From Spirochaetales bacterium (GTDB lineage Bacteria; Spirochaetota; Spirochaetia; DAHUYW01), in NCBI GenBank assembly GCA_027314665.1, contig DAHVAK010000078.1, positions 1 to 32,237 on the forward strand: a stretch of DNA of 32,237 nt, read 5' to 3'. Under the pieces are notes generated by a model. The model ran no database searches, had not been told where the DNA came from, and saw only the letters and a list, made by a program, of their open reading frames with translations. Shown here piece by piece: positions 1 to 8,668 of the stretch (positions are counted from its first letter, which is position 1; each line of letters opens with the position of its first letter). Both the position numbers and the translations under genes were made by a program.

Positions 1-1
1 T

Positions 2-1129
2 CGGCCGGAAATTCGCAACACGGTTGTGACGAATGGTCCAAAGAACCCAGTAAGTGATCTTCAGCTACCGGCTGGTTTTCCATCCGACGCCTCGAGTTTC
101 GTGATTACACCTCGGTCAGACAGCTGGCCACACTATTTGAACATGGCGACAATAGCCGATGGACATCTTGTTAGTCCCCTAACAGTCAGAAGCGGCTGGA
201 GCTCAAGAGAGCTGCTGGTAGCTTTCATCGAAAACGGTTGCGAACCCATAGTGGATGCCAAAGGCCAGAAAACACGATTCGTCCTCACAGCCACCGGAGC
301 GATCGAAGCCATCAAGGCGAGAACCGATCGACAAAGCCACGTAATTACTCTCCTCACAGGGCTTGGCGGCCCTCAGAAAGCGACGGCTGAGATCCAAGAA
401 CTGAAGGTTCCTTTTGACGATTACCCAAAACCCACAGACCTGATTCGGTATTTGATCCAGATGAATGAAGGCGACGACTTCATCGCACTTGATTTCTTCG
501 CTGGTTCCGGCACAACTGCCCACGCCATTCTCGGTCAGAACTCGGTTGACAGGAGTCACCGCAAGTTCATCCTCGTCCAGCTCCCCGAGCCGACCGGGCG
601 CAATGACTACCCCACAATAGCCGATATCTGCAAAGAGCGCGTCCGGCGGGTCATCAAGAAACTGAATGATGAGGACGCCGGCAAGCTCGACCTCGAGGGT
701 TCGGAAAAGCAAGATCGCGGTTTTCGCGTGTTCAAATTGGCCGAATCGAACTTCAAGCCCTGGGAGGCCAATGGGGACTCCGATGCCGACTCTCTTGCGA
801 AGCAGCTCGAGCTCCACGTGCAGCACGTGCGGGAAGGGCGGACGGCGGAGGACCTCCTCTATGAGATTCTCCTCAAGAGCGGCTTCGCGCTCACGACGCC
901 GGTGGAAAAGCTCAGTCTCGCCGGCACGACGGTCTTTAGCGTCGCCGGGGGCACCATGCTCGTGTGCCTCGAGCCGGAGATCACCCTCGAGACAATCCGC
1001 GCCATTGCCGAGAAGAAGCCCGAGCGCGTGGTCTGCCTCGATTCCGGCTTCGCCGACAACGACCAGCTCAAGGCCAATGCCGTCCAGATCTTCAAAGCGA
1101 AGGGCATTAACAGCTTCAAGACCGTTTGA
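2..1129 (+). CDS. mod: Type III restriction-modification DNA methyltransferase (Mod), 3' part
   Basis: This is the C-terminal part of an N6-adenine DNA methyltransferase, the modification and DNA-recognition subunit of a type III R-M system. The frame is open to the left edge, so the start and the DPPY catalytic motif lie outside the window; a GTG at 26 is internal. Visible are a GPKNP segment near the start, then the SAM-binding motif LDFFAGSGTTAHA at about 488-526, followed by the long C-terminal domain ending KGINSFKTV. A motif I lying C-terminal to DPPY is the beta-class order known for Mod proteins. The stop at 1127-1129 is 11 bases before the next gene, which is followed by res, so the three form an operon. 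Base composition changes inside the gene: sampled lines before about 360 are near 52% GC, and sampled lines after 780 near 65%. Identification as Mod is firm, supported by the adjacent res. Confidence 0.93.
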   Translation, partial: RPEIRNTVVTNGPKNPVSDLQLPAGFPSDASSFVITPRSDSWPHYLNMATIADGHLVSPLTVRSGWSSRELLVAFIENGCEPIVDAKGQKTRFVLTATGAIEAIKARTDRQSHVITLLTGLGGPQKATAEIQELKVPFDDYPKPTDLIRYLIQMNEGDDFIALDFFAGSGTTAHAILGQNSVDRSHRKFILVQLPEPTGRNDYPTIADICKERVRRVIKKLNDEDAGKLDLEGSEKQDRGFRVFKLAESNFKPWEANGDSDADSLAKQLELHVQHVREGRTAEDLLYEILLKSGFALTTPVEKLSLAGTTVFSVAGGTMLVCLEPEITLETIRAIAEKKPERVVCLDSGFADNDQLKANAVQIFKAKGINSFKTV

Positions 1130-1140
1130 GAGGGTTCACG

Positions 1141-2856
1141 ATGCTGACTAAACTGACTATTCGCAACTTCAAGCTCTTCGACCATGCGGAAATAGAGCTT
1201 GGCGAGCGCGTCGTGCTCATCGGTCCGAATAACGCGGGGAAAACCTCGGCGCTGCAGGCACTTGCTCTGTGGGAAATCGGGGTCAAACGGTGGCTTGAGA
1301 AACGCGGCAGCGGCGAAGTGCCCGAGAAACGACCCGGTGTGACCATCAACCGCCGCGACTTGATCGCCGTGCCAATCCCGGCGGCGAATTTGCTCTGGCG
1401 CGACCTGCACGTTCGCGAAGGTGTTCGAGAAAACGGCAAGACCCGAACCCAGAATGTGCTCGTGGAGGTCTTAGTCGACGGTATCGACGACGGCAAGTCC
1501 TGGTCGTGCGGACTCGAGTTTGACTACGCAAACGAGGAGTCCTTCTACTGCCGGCCGAGTAGGGGCACCGAAGGAAGGCGGATGGAGGTGCCGGCTCGCC
1601 TTTCCGACCTGAAGGTTGCCTATCTGCCTCCCATGTCGGGGCTTTCACCCCGGGAAGACCGTCTCGAAATGGGCGCAATAAACGTGCGCATGGGCGAGGG
1701 TCGAACCGCGGAGGTTCTTCGCAACCTCTGCTGGCAGGTGCTCGAATTGCCGGAGGGCACAGAAAAGTGGCGTTCTATTGTCGACAAAATGCAATCGCTC
1801 TTCGGCATCCAGATGGACGAGGCAAAATACGTCAAGGAACGGGGCGAAATTGTGATGACGTTTCGCACACGTGACGGCATCCCGCTTGATCTTTCCTCAA
1901 GCGGGCGCGGCCAACAGCAGACTCTCCTGCTGCTGGCGCATATGAACGCGCACCCCGGAGCCGTCTTGCTCCTGGACGAGCCCGATGCGCACCTCGAGAT
2001 TCTGCGGCAACGGCAGATCTACCAGTTGCTCATGGAACAGGCCGCCGAGACCCGGAGCCAAATCATCGCGGCAAGTCACTCCGAGGTGATGCTGAATGAA
2101 GCCGCAGATCGCGACCTTGTGATCGCTTTCGTCGGGACCCCCCACCGGATCGACGATCGGGGAAGCCAAGTCTTGAAGGCTCTGAAGGAGATCGGCTTCG
2201 AGCACTACTATCTCGCAGAGCAAGTCGGCTGGGTGCTGCAGTTGGAAGGTTCGACCGATTTGGCGGTATTGCGTGCCTTCGCGGAGAAGCTGAATCACCC
2301 AGCGAAGAAGGAATTGGAACGCCCTTTTGTTCACTACGTAGCAAACCAACCGCGCAAGGCCTTGGAACACTTCCACGCCTTGTGGGAGGCAAAAGGCAAT
2401 CTGATCGGCATCGCGATTTACGATCACCTTGCCAACGAGCCGCCCGCCGATCCGAGTCTCGTGCAGATGATGTGGCGTCGCCGCGAGCTTGAGAATTACC
2501 TTTGCCAGAGAGAAACGTTAATGGCCTATGCGAAGGCTCAAAGCGATGACCGGCGCGGTCCACTTTTCACGACTCCGTGGCAAACGGCGATGGAGACTGC
2601 GATAAATGAGGTCGAAGGGGCCCTAAAGACCCTTGGAAGGCCGTCGCCCTGGGGACCCGAGATCAAGGCGAGCGATGAGTTTCTTGAGCCTGTTTTTGCG
2701 AAGTTCTTCGAGATTCTTGCGCTCGCCAATTTGATGCGCAAGACCGATTTTCATTCCCTCGTTCCGTATGTTGCGGAGGATGCCATAGATGTGGAAATCA
2801 CGGAGAAGCTCGACGCTATCGTGAAGACCGCGGCCGTTGCGAGGCCGGCACGATAG
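1141..2856 (+). CDS. OLD-family-like ATPase with degenerate TOPRIM-like C-terminus
   Basis: A 571-residue ABC/SMC-like ATPase. The ATG at 1141 is preferred over an upstream TTG at 1126 because it has GAGAGG just upstream and gives the normal MLTKLTIRNFKLF opening. Walker A is GPNNAGKTS (residues 28-36), a signature-like LSSSGRGQQQ follows near 251-260, and Walker B VLLLDEPDAHLE near 276-287. A C-terminal TOPRIM-like region has LEGSTD (near 368), IAIYDHL (near 425-431) and RRRELENYL (near 446-454). In OLD-type nucleases the second strand normally carries DxD; here it reads D-H-L, so metal-dependent cutting may be lost. The gene sits between mod and res with gaps of 11 and 29 bases, pointing to a role in the same antiphage response. 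It may sense or regulate rather than cut; this is inference from context. Confidence 0.85.
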   Translation: MLTKLTIRNFKLFDHAEIELGERVVLIGPNNAGKTSALQALALWEIGVKRWLEKRGSGEVPEKRPGVTINRRDLIAVPIPAANLLWRDLHVREGVRENGKTRTQNVLVEVLVDGIDDGKSWSCGLEFDYANEESFYCRPSRGTEGRRMEVPARLSDLKVAYLPPMSGLSPREDRLEMGAINVRMGEGRTAEVLRNLCWQVLELPEGTEKWRSIVDKMQSLFGIQMDEAKYVKERGEIVMTFRTRDGIPLDLSSSGRGQQQTLLLLAHMNAHPGAVLLLDEPDAHLEILRQRQIYQLLMEQAAETRSQIIAASHSEVMLNEAADRDLVIAFVGTPHRIDDRGSQVLKALKEIGFEHYYLAEQVGWVLQLEGSTDLAVLRAFAEKLNHPAKKELERPFVHYVANQPRKALEHFHALWEAKGNLIGIAIYDHLANEPPADPSLVQMMWRRRELENYLCQRETLMAYAKAQSDDRRGPLFTTPWQTAMETAINEVEGALKTLGRPSPWGPEIKASDEFLEPVFAKFFEILALANLMRKTDFHSLVPYVAEDAIDVEITEKLDAIVKTAAVARPAR

Positions 2857-2885
2857 CGTAGGCGGACTCAAAGGAAGAACACGAC

Positions 2886-5885
2886 GTGAAGCTCCAATTC
2901 GACCCCAATCAGCAGTTTCAGCTCGACGCCGTCGCCTCGATCTTCGACCTTTTCGACGGGCAGCCGCTGGGCGCGCCAGACTACGCGGTGATAAGCGCGG
3001 GTACGATGGAGGGGCTCTTCGCCGGGCAGGAGCGGAGCGAGCTTGGCGTCGGGAACCGCCTCCTCCTCGCCGACGACAAGCTCCACGAGAATCTGCGGAC
3101 CGTCCAGCTTCGCAACGACATCGAGGTGAGCGACTCCGCCGCGCCGGCGGAGGGGTGGGAGCTTTCCGACCTCCCGGGCAATCAGTTGCGGGCCTGTCCC
3201 CACTTCTCGGTGGAGATGGAGACCGGCACCGGAAAGACCTACGTCTACCTTCGTACCATATTCGAGCTCTCCCGCCGCTACGCCTTTCAGAAGTTCATCA
3301 TCGTCGTCCCAAGCGTCGCCATCCGTGAAGGAGTGCTCAAGAACATCGAGATAACGCGCGACCACTTCCGAGCGCTCTACAACAACCTGCCCTTCGAGCA
3401 CTTCGTCTACGACGCGAAGAGGGTCAATCGGCTGCGGCAGTTTGCCGTGAGCAACACCCTGCAGATCCTCGTCATCAACATCGATGCCTTCCGCAAGAAC
3501 TTCACCGGGACCGAGGCCGAGCAGAAGAGTAACGTCAACTACAAGGAGAACGACAAGCTCTCCGGGAGGCAGCCCATCGAGTTCGTCCAGGCTGCGCGTC
3601 CGATCGTTATCATCGACGAGCCACAGAGCGTGGATGCGACCGACAAGGCTCAGGAAGCGATCAAAGCCCTGAATCCGCTGTGCACCTTGCGCTATTCGGC
3701 AACCCATCGCAACCCCTACAACCTCGTCTACCGCCTGGATCCGGTGCGCGCCTTCGAGCTCAAGCTGGTGAAGCAGATCGTGGTCGCAAGCGCCGCGGCG
3801 GACGGGGCGGCAAACGAAGCCTTCGTGCGCGTCGAGCAGATCGACTACAAAAACGGGATCAAGGCAAAGGTGCGCATCCACCTTCAGACTCCCGAGGGGC
3901 CGAAAGAGAGGCTCGTCACGGTGAAGCAGGGCGCCGATCTCTTCGCGCTTTCCAACGAGCGCTCCGCGTATCGAAGCGGCTTCGAGGTGGCCGAGATCAA
4001 CGCCGAACCGGGCGGCGAGCAGGTGCGTTTCTCAAACGGCCGGACGCTCCGCCTGGGGGAGGAGATCGGGGGGATGCGCGAGGATGTCTGGCGGATTCAG
4101 ATCAAGCACACCGTGCGACGCCACCTTGAAAAGGAGCTCCAGGTGCGCTCGCTCGGGCTCAAGGTGCTCTCGCTTTTCTTCATCGACCGGGTTGCGAATT
4201 ATCGCGACTACGAGAGCGACGGAGCGCCGGCCAAAGGCAAGTTCGCCCTCGCCCTCGAGGAGGCGCTTTCCGAGCTCGCCCGGGATGAGCGCTACCGCGG
4301 GCTCTCCTGGTTGAACGAGCCTCCCGAGAGGCTCCACAACGGCTACTTTGCCGCGGACCGCAAGAGGGTCGGCGCTACGGTCATCGAGGTGCTCAAGGAC
4401 ACCCGCGGCGACACCCAAGCCGACGACGAGGTCTACAACCTCATCATGAAGGACAAGGAGAGGCTCCTGTCGCTCGATGAGCCGCTTCGCTTCATCTTCA
4501 GCCACTCGGCCCTGCGCGAAGGGTGGGACAACCCGAACGTCTTTCAGATCTGCACCCTCAACGAGACCCGCAGCGCGATGAAGAAGCGCCAGGAGATCGG
4601 CCGGGGGCTTCGCCTCCCGGTGAACCAAGAGGGCGTGCGCCTTGTCGATGAGTCCGTGAACAAGCTCTACGTGATGGCAAACGAGAGCTATGAGGATTTC
4701 GCCCTCGCCCTCCAAACCGAGTACGAGGAGGATTGCGGGGTCACCTTCGGCAAGGTCCCCTTTACCGCGCTCGTGAAGCTCACCCGCATCGTCGACGGAG
4801 TGGAGCGCCCAATAGGGCGCGAGGTTGCGCAAGCGATTCGCATCGCCCTGGTCGAGCAGAAAATGCTCGATTCCGCCGGGCGCATTCAAGCCGGCTTCGA
4901 TCCCAAACGGAAGGATTTCAAGCTGGAGCTCCCCGAGGCGCACCGCGACCTTCTCCCTGCGGTGGTCGACCTCCTCGCAAGCTACCAGCTTGAGCGCCAC
5001 ATCCGCCGCGATCGCGATGAAGGCGTCAACCGGCTCAAGAAAGAGATCATCCTGACCCCCGAGTTCAAGGCGCTGTGGAACCGGATCAAGCACAGGACCA
5101 CCTACCGCGTCGAGTTCGAGACGGAGACCCTCGTCGGCCAGGCCGTACAGGCGATTCGCCGAATGCCGAAGGTCGAAGCGCCTCGCATCCGCATCGCCGC
5201 AGGCGAGGTCGAGGTGACCAAGGCCGGCGTCGCCACCCGAGCGACGAGCGTTGCCGAAGAGCATCCGCATCTCCGCGTGCGCGCCCTGCCCGATATCCTC
5301 GCCTACCTCCAGAATGAGACCGAGCTCACCCGCTCGACGCTCGCTCGCATTCTCAAGGAGTGTGGACGGCTCGCCGAGGTATTCGTCAACCCGCAGCGCT
5401 TTCTCGACCAGGTCGCGGCTCTTCTTAAGTACGAGCTGCACCGCCTGCTCGTCGACGGCATCAAGTACGAGCGCCTCGACGGTTCGCTCGCCGATGCCGA
5501 ATGGGAGATGCTTCTCTTCAAGAACGAGGAGCTCGTCAACTATCTCAACGCCATCGAGGTGCAGAAATCCGTCTACGAGTACGTCGTCTACGACTCGGAG
5601 GTCGAGCGCGAGTTCGCGAAGAAGCTCGACGAGCGCGAGGACATCAAGCTCTTCGTGAAGCTCCCCGGCTGGTTCGAGGTCGACACCCCCGTGGGAAAGT
5701 ACATCCCGGACTGGGCGATTTTGAAAGACGACGGGACGGCGCTCTACCTCGTGCGCGAGACGAAGGGCACACGAGACTTCCTGAAGCTCCGGACGACAGA
5801 GGCGGACAAGGTGCACTGCGGGCAGCGGCACTTCGAGACCCTCGGGGTGCCCTTCGCCGTGGCAGTTTCGGCGGATGACGTCTGA
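2886..5885 (+). CDS. res: Type III restriction endonuclease subunit (Res)
   Basis: A 999-residue superfamily 2 helicase-nuclease, the restriction subunit that works with Mod, using ATP hydrolysis before cutting DNA. The start is GTG at 2886, preceded by AAGGAAG. Walker A METGTGKTY lies near residues 110-118, the motif II variant IIDEPQSVD near 241-250 and a motif VI-like QEIGRGLRLP near 568-577. The C-terminal PD-(D/E)xK nuclease reads PDWAILKDDGTALYLVRETK (near 941-960), with D and E-x-K in place. Length is normal for the family and no break is seen. The gene is the third of the mod-ATPase-res operon. The same frame stays open past the stop (see the small ORF at 5937). The intact nuclease and helicase motifs suggest a working enzyme, provided the part of mod outside the window is intact. 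Confidence 0.95.
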   Translation: MKLQFDPNQQFQLDAVASIFDLFDGQPLGAPDYAVISAGTMEGLFAGQERSELGVGNRLLLADDKLHENLRTVQLRNDIEVSDSAAPAEGWELSDLPGNQLRACPHFSVEMETGTGKTYVYLRTIFELSRRYAFQKFIIVVPSVAIREGVLKNIEITRDHFRALYNNLPFEHFVYDAKRVNRLRQFAVSNTLQILVINIDAFRKNFTGTEAEQKSNVNYKENDKLSGRQPIEFVQAARPIVIIDEPQSVDATDKAQEAIKALNPLCTLRYSATHRNPYNLVYRLDPVRAFELKLVKQIVVASAAADGAANEAFVRVEQIDYKNGIKAKVRIHLQTPEGPKERLVTVKQGADLFALSNERSAYRSGFEVAEINAEPGGEQVRFSNGRTLRLGEEIGGMREDVWRIQIKHTVRRHLEKELQVRSLGLKVLSLFFIDRVANYRDYESDGAPAKGKFALALEEALSELARDERYRGLSWLNEPPERLHNGYFAADRKRVGATVIEVLKDTRGDTQADDEVYNLIMKDKERLLSLDEPLRFIFSHSALREGWDNPNVFQICTLNETRSAMKKRQEIGRGLRLPVNQEGVRLVDESVNKLYVMANESYEDFALALQTEYEEDCGVTFGKVPFTALVKLTRIVDGVERPIGREVAQAIRIALVEQKMLDSAGRIQAGFDPKRKDFKLELPEAHRDLLPAVVDLLASYQLERHIRRDRDEGVNRLKKEIILTPEFKALWNRIKHRTTYRVEFETETLVGQAVQAIRRMPKVEAPRIRIAAGEVEVTKAGVATRATSVAEEHPHLRVRALPDILAYLQNETELTRSTLARILKECGRLAEVFVNPQRFLDQVAALLKYELHRLLVDGIKYERLDGSLADAEWEMLLFKNEELVNYLNAIEVQKSVYEYVVYDSEVEREFAKKLDEREDIKLFVKLPGWFEVDTPVGKYIPDWAILKDDGTALYLVRETKGTRDFLKLRTTEADKVHCGQRHFETLGVPFAVAVSADDV

Positions 5886-5936
5886 GTCGGTCGAAATTGC
5901 AACGAGGGGGCGATTCTCCGGAATATTGATGCGGTC

Positions 5937-6209
5937 ATGGAGGCACTGGCCGAAATTACGGATCGCGCGCTGCGGCCGGAGGATGGCGGCAACGGCGAGG
6001 CAGGTAAGGCCATCTTCGGGCGAATTATCGCGTCGGCACGCGCGCAGATGGAGCGGATCAAACAGGCAAAGGGCACGCAGCCGACGAGGCGCAGAGGAGC
6101 AGGCGATGGCAACCGACAAGATCCAATTCGCAAAAGAAAAAGAGACGATGCTCATGACCTTGAGCGCTCGAGCGATTCAGAGTCAGTGGAAGAGTCCCAT
6201 CTTGCGTGA
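5937..6209 (+). CDS. Possible small ORF after res, unrecognised
   Basis: A 90-codon ORF in the same frame as res, about 50 bases beyond its stop. The first ~55 residues look coding-like (MEALAEITDRALRPEDGG and later RIIASARAQMERIKQAKG), with alternating charged and hydrophobic residues as in an amphipathic helix. The rest overlaps the start of the methyltransferase at 6106 and looks random. No clear ribosome site precedes the ATG. It could be a real short protein, a decayed tail of another gene, or chance. Confidence 0.25.
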   Translation: MEALAEITDRALRPEDGGNGEAGKAIFGRIIASARAQMERIKQAKGTQPTRRRGAGDGNRQDPIRKRKRDDAHDLERSSDSESVEESHLA

Positions 6210-6939
6210 TCCGTGGGCTGAAGAAGCGATGCGGCATATCGATTACGATATCGGCAAGCGCTATGGGGGAGTGGGCTCGTGGAGTATGTGGAGCAAGATT
6301 GGATGCACCATCGTTGCCACGCGCGCGGCGACCTTTGACCTGCTCGCGACCCGCTATCTATCCGATCACCCGGATGCGACCGTGCTCCACGTGGGCTGCG
6401 GCATGGACAGCCGCGTCTTCCGAGTCGATCCGCCTGCCAGTGTCCGGTGGTTCGACGTCGATTATCCCGACGTGATCGACCTGCGCCGCCAACTGTTTCC
6501 CGAGCGGGCCGCCTGCCGCCTGGTCGGTACACGGCTTGAGGATTTGAGCTGGTTCGACGAGGTTCCACGGGACCGCCCTGGGCTGTTCATCGCCGAGGGG
6601 GTGTTGCACTACTTGAGCGAAACGGAGGTGAAAGCGCTCCTCAATGCGGTAGTTGCTCGCTTCCCCGGCGGTCAGATGATTTTCGATATCTGCAATTCGT
6701 GGATTGTAAAAAGGGCGGGTTCGAACGTCGGGGGCACGGGCGCAGCCTACAAATGGGGCCTCGATGATCCCCAGGAAATCAAGCTGCTTGCGCCGAAGCT
6801 TGAGCTGCTCAAGGAGTTCAGACCAAGCGAACTGGTCGCGTTTTCCCGATTCCCGCTTTGGTTGCGAGCTCTTTTCCGCGCGCAGGAGCTCAGCCCCACG
6901 CTGCGCAGGATGGAACGTACGATAGTCTACCGATATTAG
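6106..6939 (+). CDS. SAM-dependent methyltransferase, LCM/TcmP family
   Basis: A 277-residue class I methyltransferase resembling the TcmP / leucine carboxyl methyltransferase (PPM1) family of O-methyltransferases. The ATG at 6106 is chosen because GAGGAGC stands six bases upstream; the frame is open further left but that translation is arginine-rich and not protein-like. The N-terminus has the family's DPWAEEAM and IVATRAATFD segments. The SAM site is VLHVGCGMDSRVF (near residues 91-103), with WFDVDYPDVIDLR supplying the acidic loop, and FIAEGVLHYLSE follows later. TcmP-like proteins methylate carboxyl or hydroxyl groups of small metabolites; the substrate here cannot be read from sequence. 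It lies 220 bases after res in the same direction but has its own ribosome site, so a link to the defence operon is uncertain. Confidence 0.85.
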   Translation: MATDKIQFAKEKETMLMTLSARAIQSQWKSPILRDPWAEEAMRHIDYDIGKRYGGVGSWSMWSKIGCTIVATRAATFDLLATRYLSDHPDATVLHVGCGMDSRVFRVDPPASVRWFDVDYPDVIDLRRQLFPERAACRLVGTRLEDLSWFDEVPRDRPGLFIAEGVLHYLSETEVKALLNAVVARFPGGQMIFDICNSWIVKRAGSNVGGTGAAYKWGLDDPQEIKLLAPKLELLKEFRPSELVAFSRFPLWLRALFRAQELSPTLRRMERTIVYRY

Positions 6940-7098
6940 GACGCCGTAGGAGATAGTGTTTCGACTGGCACTTTCCGCTCATACAGGAGCGACTGCCGCA
7001 ACGGCGGCAAATCCTGCTCCTCGCGGAACGATACGACGCCGTCGTTGAGCAGATCCGTAAGCGGTTGTTTGGCCGTGTCTGGACCTGGAAACGCAATG
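6936..7098 (-). pseudogene. Short coding-like remnant beside the IS3 element
   Basis: The minus strand is open here for about 54 residues, ending LLYERKVPVETLSPTAS before a stop at 6936-6938. It includes RIAFPGPDTAKQPLTDLL. The open frame begins inside the inferred left end of the IS element, as expected if the IS had cut off the 3' end of a gene. No matching 5' part was seen on the far side of the IS, and I do not recognise the protein. Confidence 0.25.
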
Positions 7099-7246
7099 CG
7101 ACCTTTCCCCGATCTCGTGGACACCCGATTATGCTCCCGTGGCTCAGTTTCTTGAAGGTGTCCTTGAACTACGACCTTGCTTCAGAAAATGCAACCGCGG
7201 CCCTCCTGGTGCATGGTTTTCCGGCTCGGTAAACCCGACCGGCTTA

Positions 7247-8117
7247 TCAACTCGCCTTTCGCGCTCTCTCCTCCTCATACTCCGCCGGCGGGAGTTACCC
7301 GAGGGTCGAGTGAAGTCTCGCTCAGTTGTACAAGATCTCGATGTACTCGAAGACCTCCGCGTCGGCCCGTGCTCTCGAGATGAATGCTGCCTCACCGCAG
7401 AGCTCACCTTTCAGCGTGTTGAAAAACGACTCGGTTGGAGCATTGTCCCAGCAGTCTCCTTTGCGGCTTATGCTTTGGCGCAGCCCGTGTCGGGCGAGCC
7501 TTCCTCGCACCGTGTCGCTCGCCTAATGCGAGCCACGGTCGGAATGAAAGATCACATCCCGGGGCCAACCTCGGCGCATGAGCGCCATCTCAAGCGCCTG
7601 CACGACCAGGCTCGCCTCCGTCGTGCGGCTCATTGCCCAACCGATCACCTTCCGAGAGTACAGGTCGATGACAACGCACAGATACAGCCAGCCTTCGGCC
7701 GTGGCGAGATAGCTGATGTCCGAGCTCCACACCCGGTTGGGCTCGTCGACTCCGAACTGCCGATTGAGCAAGTTCTTTGCCGCCAGCAGCTTGTGATCGC
7801 TGTTCGTGGTGGAGCGATGTCGCTTCCGCGGGCGCCTCCCAAGGTCATGTTCTCGCATCAGTCGCGCTACACGATTGTGCCCCACCTGACATCCCTCTCT
7901 GGCGAGCTCCCTGGTCATCCGCGGCGAACCATAGTGATCCTTCACTCGCTCTTGGATGGTCTTGATGCTCTCCACCACCTTCTCGTCGCTACCCCTGGGT
8001 GCGCTCTTCGGTCGCTTCCTCCACGCACAGTATCCGGCACGCGAGACTTCGAGCAGCCCGGCCATCTTCGGAGGCGCCGTGATATCTGCGTTGCTCGTCC
8101 ATCAACCGGAACCTCAT
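7247..8117 (-). pseudogene. IS3-family transposase OrfB (DDE integrase), frameshifted with three stops
   Basis: The reading starts MRFRLMDEQR at 8117, loses two bases near 8090 (871 nt, two short of 291 codons), then continues MAGLLEVSRAGYCAWRKRP. All three catalytic residues of the integrase core remain: D in RVWSSDISYLAT, D in VIFHSDRGS and E in NAPTESFFNTLKGE. Three in-frame stops follow: TAG at 7525-7523 (where HSDRGSQYAS is expected), TGA at 7324-7322 (expected R in YNRARLH) and TAA at 7297-7295 (expected Y in TLGYLPP). The original stop is TGA at 7249-7247. The gene is dead, though its sequence is otherwise well preserved, which suggests fairly recent decay. Confidence 0.85.
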
Positions 8118-8413
8118 TTCCGGCGATACGAGAAGATGGCCAGCGCTTTTCGCAGGATTTCTCGGTCTTCACGGAGTTCCCGCACTTCGTTACGCGACGC
8201 CGCCTGCTCCTCATCGCGAGGCTTGCCGTTGCCCGGGAAGGCTCGCATGCCATCCCTCCCTTCTGTCTCCAGTGCCTTGCGTCATCGGTACACTTGCCCA
8301 CTGCCGATGCCCAACTCGATCTCGATCTGGTGGCCAGTCTTCTCGCCCCCCTCGAGCATCCGGACCGCCTGAACCTTGAACCCCCGATCGTACTTCTTTC
8401 GTGTGTCAGCCAT
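8114..8413 (-). pseudogene. IS3-family transposase OrfA, with an internal stop
   Basis: A 100-codon frame starting MADTRKKYDRGFKVQAVRML, the helix-turn-helix DNA-binding subunit typical of IS3 OrfA, ending in a heptad-like region (NEVRELREDREILRKAL). Codon 44, at 8284-8282, is TGA in the sequence GQVYR-stop-RKALE, where the family usually has tryptophan (TGG), so a single G-to-A change explains it. The normal stop TGA at 8116-8114 overlaps the orfB ATG by the ATGA arrangement. With this nonsense codon the protein would end at 43 residues. Confidence 0.8.
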
Positions 8414-8485
8414 GCTTTTCCCTTCCCCTATGTTCTACAGGGTGCTTACCTCCGCGGCTACCAAATCGGGGAAGATTCATCCTGA

Positions 8486-8514
8486 TTGAACAGCTCGAGA
8501 CAGAAGCGTAGAAT
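8486..8514 (+). promoter_or_regulatory. Candidate sigma-70 promoter for the MBL-fold hydrolase
   Basis: TTGAAC at 8486-8491 and TAGAAT at 8509-8514 are separated by 17 bases. They lie just outside the right end of the IS3 element and about 155 bases before the hydrolase start. The intervening leader (8515-8668) holds no other gene. Confidence 0.4.
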
Positions 8515-8668
8515 GCGACATGGTACCTGTAGCCAGAAATGTCTTGGCACGGTCGCATCGCCCGTAGGCGTCGACGCTACACCGACGTATCTCCACCCGA
8601 TCCTGGATCGATAAGGGCACCCAGGTCGAGACTGTCGAACACCTCGATCAGACTTGGAGGGCAGACAA

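Larger units (their letters stand above)
7099..8479 (-). mobile_element. Decayed IS3-family insertion sequence, about 1.38 kb
   Basis: The element contains an IS3-type orfA and orfB on the minus strand. Candidate terminal inverted repeats are TTCCCCGATCTCGTGGAC on the plus strand at about 7105-7122 and TTCCCCGATTTGGTAGCC on the minus strand from about 8474 down; they agree at roughly 14 of 18 positions. The outer limits 7099 and 8479 are taken by extending these matches (the right end begins TGAATC on the minus strand) and may be off by several bases. No clear target duplication was seen. Both ORFs carry stops and orfB a frameshift, so the element cannot move by itself. Confidence 0.75.

Noticed and set aside
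4032-6155. A 707-codon open frame on the minus strand opposite res
   Set aside because: It is the complement of a clear helicase-nuclease gene, has no ribosome site and no recognisable domain; long antisense frames are expected at high GC.
7139-8485. A 448-codon plus-strand frame across the IS3 element
   Set aside because: The minus strand encodes a recognisable transposase with its catalytic residues; the plus frame has no family features.
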